Positions 22,817 to 29,247 of a DNA stretch of 36,367 nucleotides are shown here, one piece after another. The stretch is taken from the IMG/VR virus record IMGVR_UViG_3300028862_000398, positions 1-36,367 of that record; one strand, given 5' to 3'. The position numbers and the translations under genes were made by a program. The notes under the pieces are model-generated. The model searched no databases and was not told where the DNA came from. It worked only from the letters and a program-made list of their open reading frames with translations. Origin of the DNA: a virus. Positions within the stretch are counted from its first letter, which is position 1, and each line of letters starts with the position of its first letter.

Positions 22817-24430
22817 TTAAACAACTTCTCTCTTTTCTAATGCAACCTGAAGCGCAGATAGAACCGGTTCAATCATCAGTTTAGCCCATTCGGGAGGAAC
22901 TGCGTTGCCAATCAGTTTGGTTTGTTCTTTCTTGGTCAGCTTCAGTAGCGGATCAGTAAAATATCGTTCCGGGAACGTGGAGATAAGGCCCAACTCTTCA
23001 GGATCAAGAAATCGCATCCGGATATCAAAATCAAATTCGCCGCTTTCGATGGCCGAGATCAATGCTTGTTTGTTGGTGCCTGTTGTGATCGTGCCTAGAG
23101 GGCTGTCAATACTCTGGTTCTGGCTGCCTTGTTTACCCGAGCTGGAATAATAGGCCGTAATGAATTGAATCTTCTCTTTTGTGGTAATTGAATTCATTGG
23201 ATCATCCATGCTCTGGTTATTCCCGTTTCCAAAATGATGCGATATAAACTGCTGTTTTTGCTCCGAAGTGATCGCGTTCAATGGCTCATCAATGCTTTGG
23301 TTGTTGGCTACTGGATTGCCATTGCTGTTGTACTGATGCGAGATGAAATGAGTCGAAACCAGATGTTTTGAATTTTCGGTGGTGATGGTATTGGCCGGAC
23401 CGTCTAAACTATGCGCTGTATTGAACCGTCCGTAGTAATCGCCTAAAAATTGTTTTTCAACGGTTACCAGCTGTTTCGTCTGGCGGGTAAGTATTGGGTT
23501 AAGCGGTTCACTGGCTGAGTTATAGCTATTGGTGTGGCAATGATCGGCGATGAAGTTCAGCTTTTCCATAGTCACCAAAACATGACGGTCTTTTGTTGTA
23601 ACAGCGTTTAAAGGAGATTGTAAACTCTGAACATTTTTGCCGTTTCCGTAATACTGGAAGATGAACGACAGTTCAGGAGCATACTTGTCGATGCCTCCGG
23701 CAATGCGTTCGTGGGTATTGGGGCAAAGTTCTTTCCGGTGACCCTTCTTAATATTCGGGTTAAACTTACGGCCAAAAATGCTCTCACCCTCTTTGGTCAA
23801 ATCGATAAAGCTTTTGCAGGCTACCCATTTCTGAAGGCCGTTTTTACCATCTTTCGAATGTGTAGGTTCAGGCCAATTAAAACTTAGCTGAAGGTGTGAT
23901 TTTGTGAAGAACGCAAAATAACGTACCCGACGCGTTGGTATTCCGAAATCGGCGGCATTATTAATATATTCGCTGTAATCGTAGCCCAATGCACAGATGG
24001 CAGCTTTCCACTTTTCAAACTCTTCACCTTTTCTGGTTTTGTCTGGCTTGCCATCTTTTAGCGGCGCCCATTCTTTAAATTCAGGTACGTTTTCAATACC
24101 AATCACTGAAGGCTGCAAAAACCTGACATATCTTAACAATTCCCATCCAAGAGTATAGCTACCTATTTTCTTCTCACGGCCACCGTTGGCGCGACTGTGC
24201 TGGGTGCATTCTATAGATGCCCAAACAAAGTCAACCGGTTCCATCTCATGCTCATCCTGAGTATAGAAGTTAGCCAGATAATGTTTGATTCCTTTGTTGT
24301 TGTGCATATTGGTACGGATTGCGATCTGATTGTGATTAAGCACCCATTTCACTTTCAATCCCGATTTTTTCATTGCGTGTGTAACTCCGCCGCCACCGGC
24401 TAAAAAGTCACCTGAAGTAAGTTCGATCAT
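22817..24430 (-). CDS. DNA (cytosine-5) methyltransferase with internal repeats
   Basis: This 537-residue enzyme methylates cytosine C5. Motif I is SGDFLAGGGGVTHAMKKSG (6-24), the catalytic Cys75 lies in WASIECTQHSRANG (EC in place of the usual PC), ENV is at 113-115 and RRVR at 167-170, and GNAVPPEWA near the C-terminus is motif X. Between motifs VIII and IX, where the target-recognition region lies, are six degenerate repeats of the type QSIDEPLNAITSEQK, spaced roughly 40 residues apart. No restriction enzyme is next to it, so it is probably an orphan methylase that shields phage DNA. It lies mid-operon with non-overlapping neighbours. Confidence 0.9.
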   Translation of the reverse strand: MIELTSGDFLAGGGGVTHAMKKSGLKVKWVLNHNQIAIRTNMHNNKGIKHYLANFYTQDEHEMEPVDFVWASIECTQHSRANGGREKKIGSYTLGWELLRYVRFLQPSVIGIENVPEFKEWAPLKDGKPDKTRKGEEFEKWKAAICALGYDYSEYINNAADFGIPTRRVRYFAFFTKSHLQLSFNWPEPTHSKDGKNGLQKWVACKSFIDLTKEGESIFGRKFNPNIKKGHRKELCPNTHERIAGGIDKYAPELSFIFQYYGNGKNVQSLQSPLNAVTTKDRHVLVTMEKLNFIADHCHTNSYNSASEPLNPILTRQTKQLVTVEKQFLGDYYGRFNTAHSLDGPANTITTENSKHLVSTHFISHQYNSNGNPVANNQSIDEPLNAITSEQKQQFISHHFGNGNNQSMDDPMNSITTKEKIQFITAYYSSSGKQGSQNQSIDSPLGTITTGTNKQALISAIESGEFDFDIRMRFLDPEELGLISTFPERYFTDPLLKLTKKEQTKLIGNAVPPEWAKLMIEPVLSALQVALEKREVV

Positions 24431-24443
24431 AGTTGTTTGTTAT

Positions 24444-24704
24444 TTATTTTTGTTCGTCAGTTGGCTTCATTGTAGCCGGTAGTATAAAGCGTATTCCCAG
24501 TTCAGTTAGGGCTTCTATCAGTGTTACATCGGTTTCTCGTTCATCTTTATAAAGTCCGCTACCCTGACAGGTTGAACAGTTTACCGTTTTGCGTTGATTG
24601 TTTCCGAGGTTAATATTTCGGGTTCGTTTCCCAAGGCAGGTTGGGCACAGGCGCGTTTCAAATGTTATCTTTTTAACCCGGTACTCCGGTAGCCGCTGAT
24701 CCAT
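24444..24704 (-). CDS. Zinc-ribbon protein (DnaJ-type CxxC repeats)
   Basis: This 86-residue protein carries two CxxC knuckles: RLCPTCLGKRTR and VNCSTCQGSGLYKDE. The CxxCxGxG second knuckle is the DnaJ-type zinc-binding motif. The ATG at 24704 shares its A with the TGA of the upstream gene; a TTG one codon earlier is an alternative. It has no J domain, so it is likely a stand-alone zinc adaptor, common in small numbers in phage early regions. The function is not known. Confidence 0.6.
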   Translation of the reverse strand: MDQRLPEYRVKKITFETRLCPTCLGKRTRNINLGNNQRKTVNCSTCQGSGLYKDERETDVTLIEALTELGIRFILPATMKPTDEQK

Positions 24705-25111
24705 CAAAAGTAAAGCTCAACGAGTGGCACTTTCGTCATTTTCATGGGGCGTTTATGCCAGTTTCTATATTGCATCTGCGCCGACGAAAAGTTGGCGCTA
24801 TGCTCGTACTGCTTATCGAGCTGACGGATATAAACCGAATGATGCTGAAGCTTACAACCGGGTTTAAGCGAGGTACACGAAGAGCAAAAGATAAGCCCAA
24901 CAATTAAAATCTTTGCGAGCGAGTATTGAGAAAAGTGTTTGCCTTCTATCTCAATAGTTCTTGAGCAAATGGCCAATCCTGCTTTTTTAAGTTCTTTGAT
25001 ACGTGCCGCAAGGCGAAGGCATTTGTATTGATAAAATGCTTCCAGTGCAGTAATAGTTGATCCGGCTTCCAGATGTTGCCTGATCTGTTCATTTTGTGAT
25101 TTATTTGCCAT
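24704..25111 (-). CDS. HTH-domain protein with fused lipobox-like C-terminal part
   Basis: The N-terminal ~75 residues (NEQIRQHLEAGSTITALEAF, CLRLAARIKELKKAGLAICS, HFSQYSL) match the small winged-helix proteins common in phages, which usually end about here. The frame instead continues into KILIVGLIFCSSCTSLKPGC, a hydrophobic stretch with a lipobox-like SSC, then a polar tail (QLDKQYEHSANFSSAQMQYR). A separate lipoprotein gene may have been joined by loss of a stop and start codon. No ATG is seen at the junction. The N-terminal call is fairly secure; the C-terminal role is unknown. Confidence 0.55.
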   Translation of the reverse strand: MANKSQNEQIRQHLEAGSTITALEAFYQYKCLRLAARIKELKKAGLAICSRTIEIEGKHFSQYSLAKILIVGLIFCSSCTSLKPGCKLQHHSVYIRQLDKQYEHSANFSSAQMQYRNWHKRPMKMTKVPLVELYF

Positions 25112-25131
25112 CTTTGTTGCGTTTTTGGTAT

Positions 25132-25151
25132 GGCCACGACATGTCGTGGCC
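25132..25151. repeat. 20-bp perfect palindrome (REP-like)
   Basis: GGCCACGACATGTCGTGGCC is a perfect 20-bp palindrome in the 96-bp gap between two early-operon genes. I recall GGCCACGACATGTCGTGGCC-type palindromes scattered through intergenic regions of Bacteroidetes chromosomes. It is distinct from the palindrome at 21397 but occupies a similar intergenic niche, and can form a cruciform or RNA hairpin. Confidence 0.7.
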
Positions 25152-25167
25152 GTACGGTTAATAATTA

Positions 25168-25203
25168 GAGCCTCGCAATCCTCGTCCGACTGCGGGGCTC
25201 GTT
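25168..25203 (-). terminator. Stem-loop after the DGR gene block
   Basis: GAGCCTCGCA (about 25168-25177) and TGCGGGGCTC (about 25191-25200) pair with one G-T wobble around a 13-nt loop. On the minus strand the stem is followed by TAATTATTAA. It lies 8 bp or so downstream of the last gene of the DGR block, so it could end or attenuate that transcript before the next genes. On the plus strand it is followed by GTTTTGTTT. Confidence 0.5.
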
Positions 25204-25207
25204 TTGT

Positions 25208-25399
25208 TTATTGAAATAATGAGGGTTGAACAGCGTCAGCCACCTGTTTCTTTTCGGGAAGCTGGCCGACGTTTAGAAATTCGTCAACTTCGCTTTCAGC
25301 TTTTTTGCATTCCATCAGGATAAATTTGTCATGATTGCTCCTGAAGTAAAGCTTCTGAAGTCTCCGCATTTCTGCCACTTTTTTAATGAATTCGTCCAT
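25208..25399 (-). CDS. Small helical protein downstream of the DGR reverse transcriptase
   Basis: From ATG 25399 this is a 63-residue protein: MDEFIKKVAEMRRLQKLYFR, then SNHDKFILMECKKAESEVDEF and a tail ending SLFQ. It is almost fully helical with alternating charge. An ORF start at 25495 would overlap the preceding gene and is rejected. It ends the DGR gene block. Typical DGR accessory proteins (Avd) are helical bundles of ~120 residues, so this could be a reduced analogue, but no Avd signature is visible. I do recall similar 'EFIxKVxxMRxxQKxYF' proteins in Bacteroidetes phages. Confidence 0.5.
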   Translation of the reverse strand: MDEFIKKVAEMRRLQKLYFRSNHDKFILMECKKAESEVDEFLNVGQLPEKKQVADAVQPSLFQ

Positions 25400-25412
25400 A
25401 GATAAGTTTGTG

Positions 25413-25718
25413 TTATGTGAATTTAAACCGTTCGTTTTCTTTGATAATAATTGTTTTGAAAGGGAAGCAGTCTTCAGGAACTTGCATAATTGCATCTATC
25501 AGCCCGGATGCTCCGGTAAATACAATATGCTTTTCGTCATTAATTGATATTTGCAAATGCATACACTTTCCTGATCCAGGCTCTTTGAAAACCTTTGATT
25601 CTACAATCTTGAAATGGTGAACTATAATTTCGCGATCCAAGATTTTAGACATCTTAATTTTATCGCCTTCAAAGGCTTGAGAGGTTACTTTTATATTGAA
25701 TTGACTAAAACTGTTCAT
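25413..25718 (-). CDS. Small beta-rich protein overlapping the RT gene
   Basis: This 101-residue protein overlaps the end of the RT gene by 14 bp. It is rich in alternating strands (DREIIVHHFKIVESKVF, GKCMHLQISINDEKHIVFTG, PFKTIIIKENERFKFT). The pattern could suit a small nucleic-acid-binding barrel, but no motif proves this. Its tight coupling to the RT suggests a role in retrohoming or simply shared expression. It does not resemble the helical Avd accessory factor of classical DGRs. Confidence 0.55.
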   Translation of the reverse strand: MNSFSQFNIKVTSQAFEGDKIKMSKILDREIIVHHFKIVESKVFKEPGSGKCMHLQISINDEKHIVFTGASGLIDAIMQVPEDCFPFKTIIIKENERFKFT

Positions 25719-26664
25719 GTAATAACTTTTTCATTAGGTTTTTGCTGTTGCAGTGTTTGGCCCAACCGTTATAGCTGGCTATCGACTTTGCATTTCTATT
25801 TTTCTTCAGCATTCGGGCAAAATTCTGTTTAATGGTTTTTCGGAGTAGCGTGTGCGTGTGATAAAAGACATAGCCAACGAAATCAATCCCTCGGGCGGAA
25901 ACCGGAAAGACCTGGTAGTTTCCTTTAACTGTCAGCCTCAAATTATCCTTAAGATATGCCCTGATTTCAGCTAATAATTGGTGCAAATAGGGCTTAGAGT
26001 CAGAAAGTATTACCAGATCGTCAGCATAGCGGAAATAGTAATGAACCCGCTTTTCTTCTTTGATCCAGTGGTCAAAATACGTCAGGTAGAAGTTGGCGAA
26101 ATATTGGCTGAGGTAATTTCCAATAGGGAGCCCCGACGTACTGTCTATAATTTCGTCAAGCAGCCAAAGCAGATCATTATCTTTAATCTTCCGGCGCAGC
26201 AATTGTTTTAAAGTGGCATGATCTACGGAAGGATAAAACTTCTTAACATCAAGCTTCAAACAATACCTGGTGTTTTCAACATCATTTAAAGCTTGTTTAA
26301 CTGCTCTTGCAGCGGCGTGAATGCCTTTGCCTTTGATACAACTGTATGAATCAGTTGTAAAAACGGATACAAATACATGCTCCAGAATATTCATGACAGC
26401 GTGATGCAATATCCTGTCTGGAAAATAAGGCAATCGGAATATGATCCGCTCCTTTGGTTCGAAGATTGTAAACGTAGTATATTCGGATGTCCGGTAAGTC
26501 TTATTCATCAGCATATCATGCAATTTCTGAATATTGTCTTCGCGGTTTTTATCGTGAGAAATTACACCTGGTTGTTTTGCCTTTCCTTTCCGGGCTATTG
26601 AGTCTGCCAGTTCAAGGTTTTCAATGCTTATTATTTTACCGTACAAATTATTGATCCGCTTCAT
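25705..26664 (-). CDS. Diversity-generating retroelement reverse transcriptase
   Basis: This 319-residue RT has all core motifs in order: RLPYFPDRILHHAV (motif 1/2 area), LKLDVKKFYPSV (motif A, catalytic Asp139), LPIGNYLSQYFANFYL (180-195) and FRYADDLVIL (YADD at 213-216, catalytic Asp pair), then RLTVKGNYQVFPVSARGIDF and a thumb. The IGNYLSQ motif ([ILV]GxxxSQ) is the signature that separates DGR RTs from group II intron and retron RTs. The enzyme copies the adjacent template-repeat RNA with errors at adenines; the cDNA then replaces the variable repeats. Length is normal for DGR RTs (~300-400). The start at 26664 is 96 bp from the template repeat. Confidence 0.95.
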   Translation of the reverse strand: MKRINNLYGKIISIENLELADSIARKGKAKQPGVISHDKNREDNIQKLHDMLMNKTYRTSEYTTFTIFEPKERIIFRLPYFPDRILHHAVMNILEHVFVSVFTTDSYSCIKGKGIHAAARAVKQALNDVENTRYCLKLDVKKFYPSVDHATLKQLLRRKIKDNDLLWLLDEIIDSTSGLPIGNYLSQYFANFYLTYFDHWIKEEKRVHYYFRYADDLVILSDSKPYLHQLLAEIRAYLKDNLRLTVKGNYQVFPVSARGIDFVGYVFYHTHTLLRKTIKQNFARMLKKNRNAKSIASYNGWAKHCNSKNLMKKLLHEQF

Positions 26665-26760
26665 GCCTTTGCTTTTAAAAGATCGTTTTCACTTTCGTTA
26701 CCAACGCTCTCGAAAATGTGTTGTTTTTTGCCATGTGGGCAAGGTTTATGCTGCGAATGA

Positions 26761-26850
26761 TTGTGCATAGGTGCGAACTGACGTTCGAGTTACGATTATC
26801 GTAGTTCGAATTCGAATTCGAAAAGTCGAACCCTGAACCTGAGGAAAGAA
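26761..26850 (-). repeat. DGR template repeat (TR)
   Basis: This 90-bp segment is one of three near-identical copies and is the adenine-rich one on the minus strand. Where it differs from either variable repeat, it always has an adenine (20 of its 23 adenines differ in at least one copy; 0 of 67 other positions). It contains six AAY codons in the pattern SNSNSNYDNRNSN, typical of TRs because AAY can mutate to 15 amino acids and never to a stop. It lies between the diversified genes and RT, where the TR-containing RNA is expected. A 64-residue ORF running through it is a by-product. Confidence 0.95.
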
Positions 26851-26887
26851 CCGTCAGAATAGGCAGCATACAACCGTTTATTTCAAA

Positions 26888-27298
26888 TTATATCAACCAC
26901 GTTTTGTAATCGTCATTCAGCACTTTGAACACGTGCATCGTTTTGTCATCACTGTCCGTGCAAAGGCGCGAACCGACGCCCGAGCCACGAGTAACGTAGT
27001 GCGAAGACGAATTCGAAAAGTCGAACCCCGAACCCGAGGAAAGAACTCTTGCATATGCGAAGTATTTGTCAGTATTTTTTGTGAAGTCTACTTTCTTGCC
27101 TTCGTTTACTGCCGATACTCCAACCATGATCCGGTAAACAGCGATTAAGGGTTCACGAAATTCTTCGGGTAAATTATCCACTCCGGGAAGTTGAGTCGGA
27201 TCAATGTTTCGTGCTTTGCAGAAATCTTCGAATGATTGCATTTGTGTGAAATCAACTTTTTGCTGATCTTCTTTTGGGTTTATTTTTTCCTTTGTCAT
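26888..27298 (-). CDS. DGR-diversified small protein 1 (VR1)
   Basis: This 136-residue protein has a constant N-terminal region (DFTQMQSFEDFCKARNIDPT, GVDNLPEEFREPLIAVYRIM) and contains the variable repeat at residues ~85-114: SSGSGFDFSNSSSHYVTRGS and GVGSRLC. A 22-residue tail (DDKTMHVFKVLNDDYKTWLI) follows, so the VR is not at the very C-terminus as in many DGR targets. No signal peptide, lipobox or membrane helix is visible, so the protein is predicted to be cytosolic. It lies 4 bp downstream of the second target gene and directly upstream of TR. I recall similar SGxGF...VGSRLC proteins in Bacteroidetes phages, without known function. Confidence 0.85.
   Translation of the reverse strand: MTKEKINPKEDQQKVDFTQMQSFEDFCKARNIDPTQLPGVDNLPEEFREPLIAVYRIMVGVSAVNEGKKVDFTKNTDKYFAYARVLSSGSGFDFSNSSSHYVTRGSGVGSRLCTDSDDKTMHVFKVLNDDYKTWLI
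26956..27045 (-). repeat. DGR variable repeat 1 (VR1)
   Basis: This 90-bp copy aligns with the template repeat without gaps. It differs at 16 positions, all adenines in the template. Codon changes include AAT to TCT, AAC to CAC, GAT to GTT, AAT to ACT, two AAC to GGC, AGT to GGT and CAC to CGC. It encodes residues ~85-114 of the 136-residue protein. The conserved 3' part GTCGGTTCGCGCCTTTGC is GC-rich and is the likely initiation-of-mutagenic-homing side. Confidence 0.95.
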
Positions 27299-27302
27299 GA
27301 TT

Positions 27303-27761
27303 TTAATTTTTGTTTGTTATCAATAATTTAAATAGTGGTAAGAATGTTTTTCCGATGAAATCTGACTTTTCCTGAGTCTCCGCGCAAAGGCGCGAACCGA
27401 CGTTCGAGCAACGATCATCGTAGTGCGAATACGAACACGAAAAGTCGAACCCCGAACCCGAGGAAAGAAAAACTTGCTCCCATTTCCGTTGGTTAGGATT
27501 TGGAAGATCAGCTATCCATTCGCCATTCACTGTTTTTGTGATATGGCATAATTGCTTAAAGGCAACAATATGAGGGCGGTCGGTAGAGTAAATAATGTCA
27601 TCTTCATCAACTGGACGCATTTCAACTGCATCCTCGTAGGTTTCGATGTCGCGCCAGTCAGTTTTGAAGCTTTTCTCACCGAATTCTTCAGCTAATTCCT
27701 TCTTAAACCAATCAGGAGAAAGAGGATATATCTTTTTTGCTTTTTGAAGTGTCAGTTCCAT
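27303..27761 (-). CDS. DGR-diversified small protein 2 (VR2)
   Basis: This 152-residue protein is a paralogue of the next gene in the VR and tail. The N-terminal ~95 residues (TLQKAKKIYPLSPDWFKKEL, IETYEDAVEMRPVDEDDIIY) differ from protein 1 and resemble a small domain with acidic and aromatic residues. The VR covers residues ~98-127: SSGSGFDFSCSYSHYDDRCS and NVGSRLC; the tail EKSDFIGKTFLPLFKLLI follows. It has no export signal. It begins just downstream of DUF4494 and ends 4 bp before protein 1, so both are made from the early operon together with RT. The biochemical function is not recognised. Confidence 0.85.
   Translation of the reverse strand: MELTLQKAKKIYPLSPDWFKKELAEEFGEKSFKTDWRDIETYEDAVEMRPVDEDDIIYSTDRPHIVAFKQLCHITKTVNGEWIADLPNPNQRKWEQVFLSSGSGFDFSCSYSHYDDRCSNVGSRLCAETQEKSDFIGKTFLPLFKLLITNKN
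27380..27469 (-). repeat. DGR variable repeat 2 (VR2)
   Basis: This 90-bp copy is gap-free against the template and differs at 15 positions, all template adenines. Changes include AAT to TGT, AAT to TAT, AAC to CAC, AAT to GAT, AAC to TGC, AGT to GGT and CAC to CGC; one AAC is unchanged. Several substitutions are different from those in VR1, so the two repeats were mutagenised independently. Confidence 0.95.
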
Positions 27762-27765
27762 ACTA

Positions 27766-28242
27766 TTATTTAACGATTGGTTTCAGGTTGCTCGGAATTT
27801 GTTTGTTTACAGTATCCTCGAAGTATGGAAACACATCGCAAATATTGCTGACTGCCAGAGAAGTAATTGTGAACGGTACCATGATATAGCTTAATCCATC
27901 TTCAAGGCGTTTTAAAGCCTGTTTAATGTCATCGGCAGCAATCAAAAATTGATTACTAATTTTCTTTTCTTTCCCTGCTTTTTCGTCGATGGTAACAATT
28001 GAGATTTTACCAACAAACCACCATTCTCCAACTTCGTGAGGGAAAATCTCAACGATGTTCGTTTGAGTAATTTGTTTTACCACGAATTTACCGCGAACCA
28101 TAGTTGCCAGCTGGGAAATAATACGAGCTTCAGCATCGGTATAAGTTACCGCATCGATCAGGTAAGCTTCGCTAACTTTGCGTTCACGTCCGTCATCGTC
28201 AATTTTAACGTACTGAACTACACATTTGAACCATTTTTGCAT
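27766..28242 (-). CDS. DUF4494 family protein
   Basis: This 158-residue protein matches DUF4494 as I recall it: MQKWFKCVVQYVKIDDDGRE at the start, VSEAYLIDAVTYTDAEARII, then a second half GEWWFVGKISIVTIDEKAGK and KISNQFLIAADDIKQALKRL. The two halves look like a tandem duplication of a ~70-residue alpha/beta unit (W-F-C/G-K, then x-x-x-L-I-D/A-A, then a helix). The family is found mainly in Bacteroidetes phages and mobile elements; its function is not known. It is directly upstream of the two diversified proteins. Confidence 0.75.
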   Translation of the reverse strand: MQKWFKCVVQYVKIDDDGRERKVSEAYLIDAVTYTDAEARIISQLATMVRGKFVVKQITQTNIVEIFPHEVGEWWFVGKISIVTIDEKAGKEKKISNQFLIAADDIKQALKRLEDGLSYIMVPFTITSLAVSNICDVFPYFEDTVNKQIPSNLKPIVK

Positions 28243-28259
28243 AATAGATTTGTTTGTTG

Positions 28260-28530
28260 TTTCTGGCTTATGCCATTGTTCAGGGTAAGGTTTCGAACCT
28301 ATAAATACTCCCCAATGAGTTACCCCGCTTCCACCTTCTAATTATGAAGGATTAAGACTTACCTTGCAGTCTAACCGTGTTCCCTTTTCTCCAGAGACCA
28401 ATATCACCCGATTAAAGTCTGGGTACACCGACCTCCCTCGAAAACCTTTAGTGCAGTTCCTCACGAGGGAAGTTATTGTTACTGCACGATCCTGATTAAT
28501 CAGGCTTTTCTACCGGCATACACCGGCCTT
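28260..28530 (-). ncRNA. Candidate structured RNA / leader (hairpin-dense gap)
   Basis: The 306-bp gap between DUF3164 and DUF4494 genes has no convincing ORF but is packed with short inverted repeats: GGCttatGCC (28265-28274), AGGTTtcgAACCT (28288-28300), CCTTC-7-GAAGG (28334-28350), AGACT-8-AGTCT (28355-28372), GTGCAGT-23-ACTGCAC (28451-28487), CCTGATTAATCAGG (28491-28504) and CCGG-6-CCGG (28513-28526). CCCTCG (28435-28440) can also pair with CGAGGG (28464-28469), overlapping the GTGCAGT loop. On the minus strand it would be the 5' leader of the DUF4494-DGR block. No tRNA, known riboswitch or intron core is recognised. Confidence 0.45.
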
Positions 28531-28548
28531 CCTATTGGTGGGTTTGTC

Positions 28549-29223
28549 TTAAAGCCTGTTAAAGCTTGGTTCCAGCTTGGTCCATACTCCCATATGGTTC
28601 TTTTGCCAGAAATAGAAGTTCGTGGCAGTTGTTTCAACCAGGTGCGATTCTTTGAACAAGTTCATAATTGCTGAGTATTCAGTATTATTGAACTTTTCCT
28701 CCAAATCGTACAGGTTCGAAATCTGTTTATAATCCAGATCGCCGTATTTATTACGTTCGAGCATAGTCATAGCCAGCTGGTACATCGGATCGTCGGTGCC
28801 TTTTGGTTTTAGGGCAATCCAAGCCTGAAGGAATTCAATCAGACGGGCGGCGGCCACATCGGCGCGTTCGTCAAACTTCTTAACCTTATTGGTTTTCACT
28901 TCAATCTTGAAGTTCTTTTCTTTGAGCGTATAACTCAGTTGGTTATCGAAACGAAGCTCACCGTATTCGGCCATAATACCCTTAAAGGCTTCAGTTTCTT
29001 CGCTCACGTAGGCAAATAAGCCCATAACTTCAGATACCACCTGTCGAACCTTCTGTTCAATCCGGAGAACGATATCGGCACGAATGCCCTCGTAAGCGGC
29101 GCGTTTATTAACTCTTTTGTCGTGCTCTTCTTGCTGCTTTTGTTTCAATAAAACTTCCAGATCGGCAGCCGATACTTGTGAAAGATCAATCGTTTGTTTT
29201 TTTTCTTGAGTTGCAGTTTCCAT
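28549..29223 (-). CDS. DUF3164 family protein
   Basis: This 224-residue protein has the typical features of DUF3164, a family of Mu-like phage early regions: a helical N-terminus (LSQVSAADLEVLLKQKQQEE), a middle that begins GIRADIVLRIEQKVRQVVSE, the FDNQLSYTLKEKNFKIEVKT strand pair, and a C-terminal region with EFLQAWIALKPKGTDDPMYQ. The function is unknown; the gene travels with Mu GemA-type genes upstream of it here. It is part of the leftward early operon, 24 bp after the GemA-like gene. Confidence 0.8.
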   Translation of the reverse strand: METATQEKKQTIDLSQVSAADLEVLLKQKQQEEHDKRVNKRAAYEGIRADIVLRIEQKVRQVVSEVMGLFAYVSEETEAFKGIMAEYGELRFDNQLSYTLKEKNFKIEVKTNKVKKFDERADVAAARLIEFLQAWIALKPKGTDDPMYQLAMTMLERNKYGDLDYKQISNLYDLEEKFNNTEYSAIMNLFKESHLVETTATNFYFWQKNHMGVWTKLEPSFNRL

Positions 29224-29247
29224 TTTTAAATTATTATTGATTAGTGA

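Noticed and set aside
26675-26869. 64-residue minus ORF through the template repeat
   Set aside because: The reading continues only because the TR retains the VR frame. It lacks the constant N-terminal domain of either target protein and sits where the non-coding TR RNA is expected.
28280-28305. tRNA T-arm-like sequence (GGTTCGAAACC on the minus strand)
   Set aside because: The surrounding sequence has no acceptor stem or anticodon arm of tRNA form; kept only as one hairpin of the structured block.
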